Origin: VRUE01 sp040879985
GTDB taxonomy: Bacteria; Actinomycetota; Thermoleophilia; Solirubrobacterales; 70-9
Direction: 5' to 3'
Length of the DNA: 64,000 nucleotides
Assembly (NCBI GenBank): GCA_040879985.1
Contig: JBBDJH010000016.1
Span: 62,001 to 126,000 of the forward strand
Part shown: positions 1 to 9,792 of the stretch, in pieces
How positions within the stretch are numbered: position 1 is the stretch's first letter
Layout of the letters: each line of letters starts with the position of its first letter
The notes under the pieces: model-generated
What the model saw: only the letters and a program-made list of their open reading frames with translations
What the model was told of the DNA's origin: nothing
Database searches by the model: none
Position numbers and translations under genes: made by a program

Positions 1-159
1 GCCTCGGAGCTGGGGGCGCGGATGACCGCGATGCGCAACGCCGCCGAGAACGCGGAGACGATGATGGACGACCTTACCCTGGAGATGAACCGGGCAAGGC
101 AGGCCGAGATCACGCAGGAGATCCTCGAGGTAGTCGCCGGCGCCGAGGCGCTCGGCTAG
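1..159 (+). CDS. atpG: ATP synthase gamma subunit, C-terminal fragment
   Basis: The first 52 codons read in frame from base 1 and end at TAG 157-159. The residues match the C-terminal helix of F1 gamma: a SELGARMTAMRNAAENA segment, then DDLTLEMNRARQAEITQEI and an Ala/Gly-rich tail. This helix forms the rotating central shaft inside the alpha3beta3 head. The 5' part lies outside the window. atpD starts 38 bp downstream, so this is the usual atp operon order gamma-beta-epsilon. Confidence 0.95.
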   Translation, partial: ASELGARMTAMRNAAENAETMMDDLTLEMNRARQAEITQEILEVVAGAEALG

Positions 160-197
160 GTACCGGCAAACTTCACCAGAGACGAGAAAAGGAACCA

Positions 198-1625
198 ATG
201 GCTGACACGAACGGAACGAATGTGGGACGGGTCGAGCAGGTGACCGGCGTCGTCGTCGATGCGGTCTTCCCCGGCAAGCTGCCGGAGATCTACTCGGCGG
301 TGAAGATCGAGCTGGCCGGCGACGAGGACCGCGAGGCGAGCGAGCTGGTCTGCGAGGTGCAGCAGCACCTCGGCGACGACCGCGTGCGCACGGTGGCGAT
401 GGACGCCACCGACGGCCTGCAGCGCGGCGACAAGGTGATCGACACCGGCGGCCCGATCACGGTCCCCGTCGGCGACGCCACCCTGGGGCGGATCTTCAAC
501 CTGCTCGGCGAGCCGATCGACAACGGCCCCGAGGTGAAGACCGAGGAGCGCTGGCCGATCCATCGCCCCGCCCCGCAGGCCTCCGACCTGGCGCCGACCC
601 AGGAGATCCTCGAGACGGGGATCAAGGTGATCGACCTGCTCGCCCCCTACGCCAAGGGCGGCAAGGTCGGGCTGTTCGGCGGCGCCGGGGTCGGCAAGAC
701 CGTGCTGATCCAGGAGCTGATCCGCTCGATCGCCGAGGAGCACGAGGGCCTCTCCGCCTTCTGCGGCGTCGGTGAGCGCTCGCGCGAGGGCAACGACCTC
801 TGGCTCGAGATGAAAGAGTCGGGCGTGATCGACAAAACGATGCTCGTCTTCGGCCAGATGAACGAGCCGCCGGGCGCCCGCCTGCGCGTCGCCCTCTCCG
901 GCCTGACGATGGCCGAGTACTACCGCGAGCAGGGCGGCCAGGACGTGCTGCTCTTCATCGACAACATCTTCCGCTTCGTCCAGGCGGGCTCCGAGGTCTC
1001 GGCGCTGCTCGGCCGGATGCCCTCGGCGGTCGGCTACCAGCCGACCCTGGAGACCGAGATGGGCGGCCTGCAGGAGCGGATCACCTCGACCGACCGCGGC
1101 TCGGTCACCTCGGTGCAGGCGGTCTACGTCCCCGCCGACGACTTCACCGACCCGGCCCCGGCCTCGGTCTTCGCCCACCTCAACGCCACCACGGCGCTCT
1201 CGCGGGCGATCTCCGAGAAAGGGATCTACCCGGCGGTCGACCCGCTCGACTCGACCTCGACGATCCTCAAGCCCGACGTCGTCGGCGAGGAGCACTACCG
1301 CACGGCGACCGACGTGCAGGAGGTCCTGCAGCGCTACAAGGAGCTGCAGGACATCATCGCCATCCTCGGCATCGACGAGCTCTCCGACGAGGACAAGCAG
1401 ACGGTCTCGCGGGCGCGCAAGATCGAGCGCTTCCTCAGCCAGCCGTTCTTCGTCGCCGAGCAGTTCACCGGCCGCACCGGCGAGTTCGTGCCGGTCGCGG
1501 AGACGGTGCGCGGCTTCCGCGAGATCCTCGACGGCGAGCACGACGACCTGCCCGAGGGCGCCTTCTACATGCAGGGCGGCATCGACCAGGTCACCGAGAA
1601 CGCCGGCTCGGCGGCGGCCGCTTAG
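198..1625 (+). CDS. atpD: ATP synthase F1 beta subunit
   Basis: Catalytic subunit of the membrane F1Fo ATP synthase, making ATP from ADP and phosphate at the cytoplasmic F1 head. The 475-residue length is normal. The Walker A loop GGAGVGKT is at about residues 161-168, the GERSREGNDL segment follows at about 190, Walker B (LLFIDNIFRF) at about 250, the ALSRAI-SEKGIYPAVDPLDSTS block at about 340, and the C-terminal DELSDED motif that contacts gamma at about 391. The start has an AAAAGGA ribosome-binding site 6 nt upstream. It lies in the atpG-atpD-atpC operon, 8 bp before atpC. Confidence 0.99.
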   Translation: MADTNGTNVGRVEQVTGVVVDAVFPGKLPEIYSAVKIELAGDEDREASELVCEVQQHLGDDRVRTVAMDATDGLQRGDKVIDTGGPITVPVGDATLGRIFNLLGEPIDNGPEVKTEERWPIHRPAPQASDLAPTQEILETGIKVIDLLAPYAKGGKVGLFGGAGVGKTVLIQELIRSIAEEHEGLSAFCGVGERSREGNDLWLEMKESGVIDKTMLVFGQMNEPPGARLRVALSGLTMAEYYREQGGQDVLLFIDNIFRFVQAGSEVSALLGRMPSAVGYQPTLETEMGGLQERITSTDRGSVTSVQAVYVPADDFTDPAPASVFAHLNATTALSRAISEKGIYPAVDPLDSTSTILKPDVVGEEHYRTATDVQEVLQRYKELQDIIAILGIDELSDEDKQTVSRARKIERFLSQPFFVAEQFTGRTGEFVPVAETVRGFREILDGEHDDLPEGAFYMQGGIDQVTENAGSAAAA

Positions 1626-1633
1626 GACGCACA

Positions 1634-2047
1634 ATGGCGGGCGAAAGCAAATTCGAGGTCGAGGTCCTCACCCCGGAGGGGGAGGTCTTCAGCGGCGAGG
1701 TGCGCCAGGTCTCGACCCGTACGGCGGTCGGTGAGATCGGCATCCTCGCCAACCACACGCCGCTGCTGGCGGCGCTGCGGCCGGCCGAGCTGCGCCTGCA
1801 CACAAGCGACACCGAGACGCGCCGCTTCGCTCAGGCGCACGGCTGGCTGCAGGTCTTCGGCAACCACGCCCGCCTGCTGATCGAGGAGGCGATCGCGCCG
1901 GAGGATCTCGACAGCGGCACGCTCAAGGAGCAGCTCGCGGACGCCGAGCAGCGGATTGGCGACGCCGAGGAGGGCAGCGGCGCCCGCAACCGCGCCGTCA
2001 AAGACCGCGACCGGGCCGAAGCGTTTCTCGCCATTGCCCAAGGGTGA
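1634..2047 (+). CDS. atpC: ATP synthase F1 epsilon subunit
   Basis: Epsilon subunit of the central stalk, which couples rotation and limits ATP hydrolysis. The 137 residues begin with the beta-sandwich (FEVEVLTPEGEVFSGEVRQV) and carry the family GEIGILANHTPLLAAL block at about residues 35-50. The C-terminal half is helical and rich in Ala, Glu and Arg, matching the two-helix hairpin. It starts 8 bp after atpD and is the last gene of the operon; a strongly palindromic spacer follows. Confidence 0.97.
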   Translation: MAGESKFEVEVLTPEGEVFSGEVRQVSTRTAVGEIGILANHTPLLAALRPAELRLHTSDTETRRFAQAHGWLQVFGNHARLLIEEAIAPEDLDSGTLKEQLADAEQRIGDAEEGSGARNRAVKDRDRAEAFLAIAQG

Positions 2048-2210
2048 GCGGGACGCGTCGGTGCGCCCCGGCGGGAATTGATGTCGCACGCGCTTCGCGC
2101 TTAGCGACGGGGGTTGAGCGCGGCCGGCGGCCGCGCATCCATCAGATTGCATATCGCGGCCTACGGCCACATTCCCGCCGCGGCGCACCAACGCGTCCCG
2201 CCGGGCTCCG

Positions 2211-2256
2211 CGCTTCCGACTTTGATGTTCCTATGGCAACGTCAAAGTCGGAAGCG
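2211..2256. repeat. Perfect inverted repeat after atpC
   Basis: CGCTTCCGACTTTGA at 2211-2225 is exactly complementary to 2242-2256. The 16-nt loop can pair further with a few mismatches. It ends 20 bp before the M20 peptidase start. Another palindrome (GCGCGGCC-GGC-GGCCGCGC) lies earlier in the 229-bp gap after atpC. There is no T-run; it may act as an operon-end or processing hairpin. Confidence 0.7.
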
Positions 2257-2276
2257 GCGATCGAGGGGGCTTGCCT

Positions 2277-3365
2277 ATGAGCGATGAGATGGTGGGGCTT
2301 GCGGAACGGTTGATCGGGTTTGAGACCGCGGAGCCGGATGGGGTGCTGGAAGCGGCCGGGTTTGTCGAGGGGTGGTTGGAAGCTCGGGGGATTTCGGTTG
2401 AGACCGAAGAGGTGCGGGGGTTGCCGGTGCTGAAGGCCGAGGTGGGGCCCGAGGATGCGCCGACGGTGGTGCTGCACGGGCATCTCGATGTGGTGCCGGG
2501 GCGGGCCGGGCAGTTCGAGCCGCGGATCGAGGGGGAGCGGCTGTACGGGCGCGGGGCCTATGACATGAAGGGGGCGCTGGCGGCGATGCTGGTCACGACC
2601 GCGGCGATGGGCGGGCAGCAGGGGGTGCGGGTGCGGCTCGGCATCGTCGGCGACGAGGAGTCCGAGGAGGAGGCCGAACGGGGCAGCGACGCCCTGGTCG
2701 ACGGCGGCTTCGTCGGCGACTTCGCGATCACCGGCGAGCCGACCGATCTGCAGATCGGCGTTGAGGCAAAGGGGGTGCTGGCGCTGCGGCTCGAGGTCAG
2801 CGGCGTCGCCGCCCACGGCGCCACCCCATGGCTCGGCGACAACGCCGTGCTCAAGGCACACGACGTTTTCCGCAGTATCGAGTCGCTACCGTTCGCACGG
2901 CACAGTTCTGAGCTTTTCGACCGCCCCTCGATCAACCTCGGCCGGATCCTGGGCGGCGACGCGCTCAACAAGGTGCCCGACCGATGCGCGATCGACGTCG
3001 ACATCCGCTACCTGCCCGACCAGGACCCCGAGGTCGTGCTCGACCAGATCCGCGGCCTGCCCGATGCCGAGCTGACGACGCTGTTCACACGGCCGCCGGC
3101 CGTCGTCGATCGGGATTCGCCCTTCGTCCGCGGCCTGCGCGAGGCGGTCTCCGCGCACCACGAGGGGGAGCCGATGAGCGTCGGTCGCGACGGCGCCTCG
3201 GATGCGGTCTCCTTCCTGCGGGTCGGTGTCCCGGCGGTCGAGTTCGGGCCGCTCGGCGAGGGCCATCACGGTCCCAGCGAGTGGGTCTCGGTTCCCTCCC
3301 TGCTGGCCTACCGCCAGGCGCTGGAAGGGTTCCTGTGGGCGATCCCGGCGCGATCGGGGGCGTGA
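2277..3365 (+). CDS. M20 family metallopeptidase (ArgE/DapE-like deacylase)
   Basis: Zinc-dependent amidohydrolase of the ArgE/DapE/ACY1 family. Visible motifs are the metal His-Asp pair in HGHLDVVPG (about residue 67), GRGAYDMKGALAAM with the bridging Asp, the catalytic GDEESEEE acid pair, GEPTD, the dimerization domain in the middle, and GHHGPSEWV carrying the last metal His near the C-terminus. ATG at 2277 is chosen; a TTG lies two codons upstream. Family membership is clear, but acetylornithine, succinyl-DAP or dipeptide cannot be told apart as substrate. It is 7 bp ahead of the LCP gene, and no lysine or arginine genes are adjacent. Confidence 0.85.
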   Translation: MSDEMVGLAERLIGFETAEPDGVLEAAGFVEGWLEARGISVETEEVRGLPVLKAEVGPEDAPTVVLHGHLDVVPGRAGQFEPRIEGERLYGRGAYDMKGALAAMLVTTAAMGGQQGVRVRLGIVGDEESEEEAERGSDALVDGGFVGDFAITGEPTDLQIGVEAKGVLALRLEVSGVAAHGATPWLGDNAVLKAHDVFRSIESLPFARHSSELFDRPSINLGRILGGDALNKVPDRCAIDVDIRYLPDQDPEVVLDQIRGLPDAELTTLFTRPPAVVDRDSPFVRGLREAVSAHHEGEPMSVGRDGASDAVSFLRVGVPAVEFGPLGEGHHGPSEWVSVPSLLAYRQALEGFLWAIPARSGA

Positions 3366-3372
3366 GCCGGCG

Positions 3373-5007
3373 ATGATCGAGGAGCCGTTCAAGAAGCCGC
3401 CGCCGTCGGGCGACCACGAGCCGCCGCCGAAGCGCAAGCGCTACTGGTGGCGCTTCAGCCTGGCCTCCGTCGTCGTCATCCTCGCCACCGCCACCGCGGT
3501 CGCCGCCAGCGGCTTGACCAGGATCGACAACATCGCCGAGGCGCTCGGGCACAACGACAAACTGAAAACCGCGGTCGAAGGGGTGCTCAAAACGACCAAG
3601 GGGGGCGAGGCGCAGAACATCCTCATCCTCGGCTCCGACAAGCGCGCCAGCGAACCGGAAGACAGCGGGCGCTCGGACACGGCGATCCTGCTGCGGCTCG
3701 ATCCCGACAACGACGCGATCGCGCTGATGTCGATCCCGCGCGACCTCAAGGTCGAGATCCCCGGCGTGGGCACCGACAAGTTCTCGTCCGCCTACGCCTA
3801 CGGCGGGCCGAAACTGACCCTGCAGGTGATCAAGGAACTGACCGGGATGCCGATCAACCACATCGTCAACGTCGACTACCTCGGCTTCGTCCGCGCCGTC
3901 TACGCGATCGGCTGCGTCTACGTCGACGTCGACCGTCGCTACTACCACTCCAACGTCGGCGTTCCGCCCTCCGAACAGTATTCGGAGATCAACGTCAAGC
4001 CCGGCTACCAGCTGATGTGCGGCAAGCGGGCGCTGGAGTACGTGCGCTACCGCCACACCGACACCGACATCGTCCGCGCCGCCCGCCAGCAGGACTTCCT
4101 CAGCGCCGCCCGTCACCGAGTGCCGATCGCCGACCTGGCGCGCGACGTGCTGGGCGAAGGCGACCTGGTCGACATCTTCACCGAATACACCAGCTCGGAC
4201 ATCAGCGACACGAAATCGATGCTGCAGGTGCTGAAACTGTTCATCGCCTCGCGCAACGCCGAAATCAAGGAGGTCGACTTCCCGGCCGAACTCGGCCCGA
4301 GCTTCGTCTACGCGTCGCCGGCGGCGATCGAGGAAGCGGCCGACACCTTCCTCGGCATCGAAGGCCGCAGTGGGCCGCGCGGTGTGCTCGACAAGGTCGA
4401 ATCGGGGGGCGGGAAGAAGGCGAAGAAGAAGAAGGCGCAGGCGAAGAAGCGCAAGCAGAAGAAAAAGCCGAAGCTGAAGACGAAGCCGCCGGGCAGCGAC
4501 GGGCTGGTCAACGCCCGCGAAGCCGGCGAGGAGGAGGCGAAGATCGTCGCCCGCAAGTTCAGCAGCGGCTTCCCGGTCTTCTACCCGACCCGCTTGCCGG
4601 CCGGCGCCGCCTACGAGGAAAGCAATCCCTACCTGAAGATCCAGGACCCGCGCGTCTACCGCTTCAAGGACAGCGACGGCAACCGTCACGGTGCCTACCG
4701 GATGGTCGTGCAGCTCGACCTCCCCGACGGCAGCCACTACTTCGGCGTGCAGGGGATCCAGGGCTGGAGCGACCCGCCGATCCTGAGCGGGCCCAGCATC
4801 ACGCAGACGATCCGCGGCCGCGAGTACAGGATCTTCCTCGACGGCGACCGGATCAAACTGGTCGCCTGGCACCGCGGCGACAACACCTACTGGATCGCGA
4901 ATAGCCTGCTGCGCGTGCTGACCAACGACCAGATGATCGGCATCGCCCGCTCGGCGCGGGCGAAGATCCCCAACAAGAAGCCACGAAAACGGAGGGCGGC
5001 GCTTTGA
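3373..5007 (+). CDS. LytR-CpsA-Psr (LCP) family cell-wall polymer ligase
   Basis: Predicted membrane-anchored phosphotransferase that links undecaprenyl-borne glycopolymer to peptidoglycan outside the cell. A short basic cytoplasmic N-terminus is followed by one transmembrane helix at about residues 27-47. The LCP core contains NILILGSDKR, SDTAILLRLD, MSIPRDLKVEIPG, KFSSAYAYGG and the RYRHTDTDIVRAARQQDFL block with the Arg residues that hold the polyprenyl pyrophosphate. A Lys-rich linker at about residues 338-375 separates it from a C-terminal domain of about 170 residues that I do not recognise. Its TGA overlaps the next gene's TTG start, and the neighbours make sugar nucleotides. Confidence 0.88.
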   Translation: MIEEPFKKPPPSGDHEPPPKRKRYWWRFSLASVVVILATATAVAASGLTRIDNIAEALGHNDKLKTAVEGVLKTTKGGEAQNILILGSDKRASEPEDSGRSDTAILLRLDPDNDAIALMSIPRDLKVEIPGVGTDKFSSAYAYGGPKLTLQVIKELTGMPINHIVNVDYLGFVRAVYAIGCVYVDVDRRYYHSNVGVPPSEQYSEINVKPGYQLMCGKRALEYVRYRHTDTDIVRAARQQDFLSAARHRVPIADLARDVLGEGDLVDIFTEYTSSDISDTKSMLQVLKLFIASRNAEIKEVDFPAELGPSFVYASPAAIEEAADTFLGIEGRSGPRGVLDKVESGGGKKAKKKKAQAKKRKQKKKPKLKTKPPGSDGLVNAREAGEEEAKIVARKFSSGFPVFYPTRLPAGAAYEESNPYLKIQDPRVYRFKDSDGNRHGAYRMVVQLDLPDGSHYFGVQGIQGWSDPPILSGPSITQTIRGREYRIFLDGDRIKLVAWHRGDNTYWIANSLLRVLTNDQMIGIARSARAKIPNKKPRKRRAAL

Positions 5008-6314
5008 GCGAGGGCAAGGAGACGATCGGGGTGATCGGCGTCGGCTGGGTCGGCCTGGTCACCGCCAGCTGCTTCGCCGAGCTCGGCCACCCGATCGTCG
5101 CGCGCGACATCGTCGCGGAGAAGGTCGCGGCGCTCTCGGCGGGCGAGACGACGATCCACGAGCCGGGCCTCGACGAGCTGCTCGCCCGCAACGCCGAGCG
5201 GCTCACCTTCACCACCGACATGGGCGAGCTGCTCGAGCGCGCGCGGCTGATCTTCGTCTGCGTCGACACGCCGCCGACCCACTCCGGCGACGCCGACCTC
5301 TCGCGCGTCCGCGCCGTGGTCGACGAGTTGCCCGAGGGCAGCGAGCACGTGCTGATCATGAAGAGCACCGTGCCCGCGGGCACCGGCGAAGCGATCCGCC
5401 GTGACCGGCCCGGGCTCGCCTACGTCTCCTGCCCCGAGTTCCTCAAGGAGGGCTCGGCGGTGGCCGACTTCATGGACCCCGACCGGGTCGTGATCGGCGC
5501 CGACGCCGGCGACGAGCGGGCGGGTGACGCGGTGGCCGAGCTGTACGGGCCGCTGGGCGGCGAGATCGTCCGCACCGACGTCGCCAGCGCCGAGATGATC
5601 AAGCTCGCCTCCAACGCCTTCCTGGCGACGAAGATCTCCTTCGTCAACGAGATCGCCAACGTCTGCGAGGAGGTCGGCGCCGACGTCGGCGAGGTCGCCC
5701 GCGGGATGGGCCTCGATGACCGGATCGGCCCGAAGTTCCTCAAAGCGGGGATTGGCTGGGGCGGTTCCTGTTTTGGCAAGGACACGATCGCACTGAAGAA
5801 GCTGGCCGGGAACAGCGGCTACCACTTCCAGCTTCTCAGCGCTGTCATCGACGTGAACGAGTTGCAGAAGCGCCGGGTCGTCCAGAAGCTGAAGAGCCGC
5901 CTCGGCCCGCTTGCCGGGCGGCGGATCGCGCTGCTGGGCCTTGCCTTCAAGGCCGACACCGACGACATGCGCGATGCGGCCAGCCTCGTGCTCGCAGCCC
6001 GTCTCGAGGGTGAGGGGGCAGAGGTCGCCGCCTACGACCCGATTGCGGCGGAGAGGGCGCGCGACCTATTGCCGACGGTCGAGCTGTGCGACTCGGCGCT
6101 CGACGCGCTCGACGGCGCCGACGCGGCGGTGCTGGTCACCGAGTGGCCCGAGTTCGCCGAGCTGGACTGGGCCGAGGCGGCTGGCCGGATGTCGCGAGCG
6201 CTGCTGATCGACGGCCGCAACTTCCTCGACCCGGATTCGCTGCTTTCGGCAGGGTTCGAATACGAAGGTATCGGTCAGGCTGCTGCTCAAGATGTGGCGG
6301 GCCAGGCGCGCTAG
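5004..6314 (+). CDS. UDP-glucose/GDP-mannose dehydrogenase family protein
   Basis: Four-electron oxidation of a nucleotide sugar to its uronic acid with NAD, supplying acidic sugars for surface polymer. The N-terminal Rossmann fold has GVGWVGLVTASCFAELGH at about residues 10-28, the central domain ends in the catalytic-Cys motif GWGGSCFGKD at about 252-261, and the C-terminal domain has the LGLAFKADTDDMRDA block. The start is TTG at 5004, with GGAGGG 8 nt upstream, overlapping the LCP stop. The 436-residue length is full. The substrate is most likely UDP-glucose, but GDP-mannose cannot be excluded. Confidence 0.9.
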   Translation: MSEGKETIGVIGVGWVGLVTASCFAELGHPIVARDIVAEKVAALSAGETTIHEPGLDELLARNAERLTFTTDMGELLERARLIFVCVDTPPTHSGDADLSRVRAVVDELPEGSEHVLIMKSTVPAGTGEAIRRDRPGLAYVSCPEFLKEGSAVADFMDPDRVVIGADAGDERAGDAVAELYGPLGGEIVRTDVASAEMIKLASNAFLATKISFVNEIANVCEEVGADVGEVARGMGLDDRIGPKFLKAGIGWGGSCFGKDTIALKKLAGNSGYHFQLLSAVIDVNELQKRRVVQKLKSRLGPLAGRRIALLGLAFKADTDDMRDAASLVLAARLEGEGAEVAAYDPIAAERARDLLPTVELCDSALDALDGADAAVLVTEWPEFAELDWAEAAGRMSRALLIDGRNFLDPDSLLSAGFEYEGIGQAAAQDVAGQAR

Positions 6315-6317
6315 GAC

Positions 6318-7304
6318 ATGCAGGCGATAGTTCTGGTCGGTGGCGAGGGGACTCGCCTTCGTCCGCTGACCAATTCCGTCCCGAAGCCGGCCCTGAGCTT
6401 GGTCGACCGGCCGTTCCTCGCCTACATGATCGAGTGGCTGGCGGGGCACGGGGTGAGCGAGGTCGTGCTCGCCTGCGGTTTCCTGCCCGACGTGCTGCGT
6501 GAGGCGCTCGCGGGGGAGGAGGAGCGGGCGGGGGTGAGGATCCGCTTCGTGACCGAGCCGGAGCCGCTGGGCACCGCCGGGGCGATCCGCTTCGCCGCCG
6601 ACTCGCTCGGCGACGATCTCGACGAGAGCTTCCTGGCGCTCAACGGCGACGTGCTCACCGACCTCGACCTCGCGGCGCTGCTGCGCGGCCATCGCGAGGC
6701 GGGCGCGAGGGCGACGATCGGCCTGCACCCGGTCGAGGACTCGGCGGCGTTCGGGCTCGTCCACAGCGGCGAGGGGGGGGAGGTACTCGAGTTCCTCGAG
6801 AAGACCGGCGAGCGCAAGCCGGGCGAGGTCAACGCCGGCATGTACGTGCTGGAGCGCTCGCTGCTCGACCTGATCCCGGCCGGCGAGAAGGTCTCGATCG
6901 AGCGCGACGTCTTCCCGCGGCTGGCCGGCGAGGGCCTGCACGGGGTCCTGCTCGACGGCTACTGGGTCGACATCGGGACCCCGCGGCGCTACCTGCAGGC
7001 GAGCTGGGACATCCTCGAGGGGCGGGTGGCGACGCGGGTCGAGCCGACCGGGCACGGCGTGCTGGTCGATCCCGGCGCCGAGGTGTCGGAGGCCGCCAAG
7101 CTCGGACCGCGCGCGGTGGTCGGGCCGGACTGCCGCGTGGCCGGCGGTGCGGAAGTGCGCGGCTCGGTCCTGCTCGACGGCTGCACGGTCGGCGAGAACG
7201 CACGCGTGCTCGACTCGATCCTCGCTTCCGGCACCGAGATCGTCGCGGGGGCGAAGGTTGCAGGTGCGATCGCGGCGGAGGGCGAAATAGCCGAGATCCG
7301 ATGA
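6318..7304 (+). CDS. Sugar-1-phosphate nucleotidyltransferase with left-handed beta-helix tail
   Basis: Transfers NMP to a sugar 1-phosphate. The N-terminal signature VGGEGTRLRPLTNSVPKPAL binds the nucleotide, and the LNGDVLTDLD segment carries the Mg-binding Asp. The C-terminal 90 residues have the hexapeptide-repeat pattern of a left-handed beta helix (ISVEV-like turns with DPGAEVSEAAKLG). It starts 3 bp after the dehydrogenase, and its stop overlaps the isomerase start (ATGA). With a phosphoglucose/phosphomannose isomerase next door, GDP-mannose or a glucose-1-phosphate product is plausible. It is paralogous to the gene at 9793. Confidence 0.87.
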   Translation: MQAIVLVGGEGTRLRPLTNSVPKPALSLVDRPFLAYMIEWLAGHGVSEVVLACGFLPDVLREALAGEEERAGVRIRFVTEPEPLGTAGAIRFAADSLGDDLDESFLALNGDVLTDLDLAALLRGHREAGARATIGLHPVEDSAAFGLVHSGEGGEVLEFLEKTGERKPGEVNAGMYVLERSLLDLIPAGEKVSIERDVFPRLAGEGLHGVLLDGYWVDIGTPRRYLQASWDILEGRVATRVEPTGHGVLVDPGAEVSEAAKLGPRAVVGPDCRVAGGAEVRGSVLLDGCTVGENARVLDSILASGTEIVAGAKVAGAIAAEGEIAEIR

Positions 7305-8287
7305 TCGATGACGTCCTCGCCATCCCCGACCACCTGCGCGACGCCCTCTGGCGGGTCGAGTCGGCGCGCCTGGCGCCGGGCGAGTCGGCCGGCCTGCTGG
7401 TCTGCGGCATGGGCGGCTCGGCGGTCGGCGGCGATCTCGCCGCGGCCGTTCTCGGCGACCGCCTGGCGCGGCCGCTGCTGACCGTCCGCGGGCCCGCCCT
7501 GCCCAGCTGGGCGACGGCCGATTGGGCGGTGCTCTGCTCGAGCTACTCGGGCGCGACCGAGGAGACCCTCGCCTGTTTCGCCGCCGCCGAGGCGCTCGGC
7601 GCTCGGCGCGTTGTCGCCAGCACCGGCGGCCCCCTGGTCGAGTCCGCCCGCGCCGCCGGGGTCGCCGTGATCGGCCTGCCCGGATTGCTGCCGGCGCCCC
7701 GCACCGCCGTCGCCTACATGACCGTCTGCGCCGCCGAGGTGGCGGCCCGGGCGGGCGTCGCTCCGCGGATCGCCGCCGAGTTCGAGGACGCCGCCGCCTT
7801 TCTCGAGCGGGAGAGGGACGGCCTGCGGCAGCGGGCCGCCGAGATCGCCGCCGGCCTGGCCGGCATGGCGCCGGTCCTCTACGGCGCCGGGGCGAGCGTC
7901 GCCGCGGCGCGCCGCTGGAAGACGCAGATCAACGAGAACGCCAAGCTGCCCGCCTTCTCCGCGGCGCTGCCGGAGGCGAGCCACAACGAGATCTGCGGCT
8001 GGACCGCCGCCGCGGTCGAGTCCCACCGGCTCGCCGCCGTGCTGCTCGAAGACCCCGCCGGCGAGCCGCGCGAGCGGCGTCGCTTCGAGCTGATCGCGGC
8101 GGCGATCGAGGACACGGGGGCAACCGCGATCCGCGTCGAGAGCGCCGGCGCGACGCCGGCCGAGCGCCTGTTCTGGGCGGTGATGCTCGGCGACCTCGTC
8201 TCGCTCGCCCTCGCCGAGGCCCGCGGGGTCGATCCGCTTCCAATCGAGGCGATCGATAGGTTCAAGGCCTCGCTGGGCCGTCCCTGA
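7301..8287 (+). CDS. Bifunctional phosphoglucose/phosphomannose isomerase
   Basis: SIS-domain sugar isomerase interconverting fructose 6-phosphate with glucose or mannose 6-phosphate. The N-terminal SIS motif GMGGSAVGGDLAAAVLGD, the phosphate-binding SSYSGATEETLA, and the C-terminal PGI/PMI domain with NENAKLPAFSAALPEASHNEICGW are all visible. This family is short (about 330 residues), as here at 328. The start overlaps the preceding nucleotidyltransferase by 4 bp, which implies translational coupling, and the two enzymes form consecutive steps towards GDP-mannose. Confidence 0.88.
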   Translation: MIDDVLAIPDHLRDALWRVESARLAPGESAGLLVCGMGGSAVGGDLAAAVLGDRLARPLLTVRGPALPSWATADWAVLCSSYSGATEETLACFAAAEALGARRVVASTGGPLVESARAAGVAVIGLPGLLPAPRTAVAYMTVCAAEVAARAGVAPRIAAEFEDAAAFLERERDGLRQRAAEIAAGLAGMAPVLYGAGASVAAARRWKTQINENAKLPAFSAALPEASHNEICGWTAAAVESHRLAAVLLEDPAGEPRERRRFELIAAAIEDTGATAIRVESAGATPAERLFWAVMLGDLVSLALAEARGVDPLPIEAIDRFKASLGRP

Positions 8288-8290
8288 GCG

Positions 8291-8307
8291 GACGGGTCCG
8301 ACCCGTC
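8291..8307. terminator. Small hairpin between the isomerase gene and ahcY
   Basis: GACGGGT-CCG-ACCCGTC gives a 7-bp GC stem four bases after the isomerase stop, followed by a pyrimidine-rich stretch rather than a clean T-run. It may reduce read-through into ahcY. No SAH- or SAM-riboswitch consensus is seen in the 70-bp gap. Confidence 0.4.
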
Positions 8308-8357
8308 GAGCGCTTCTCCCTATCCTTCTTCGGACCAAATAGAGACGAAAGGAATCG

Positions 8358-9788
<1,431 letters not shown>

Positions 9789-9792
9789 GTCG

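Noticed and set aside
156..1634. A 492-codon open frame on the minus strand across atpD, and many similar long frames opposite real genes
   Set aside because: High GC and NNC/NNG codon bias produce long antisense frames; the translations are Val/Asp/Arg/Leu-rich with no family features.
8288..8357. SAH or SAM riboswitch before ahcY
   Set aside because: The gap is only 70 bp and shows just a 7-bp hairpin and a ribosome-binding site; no consensus blocks are present.
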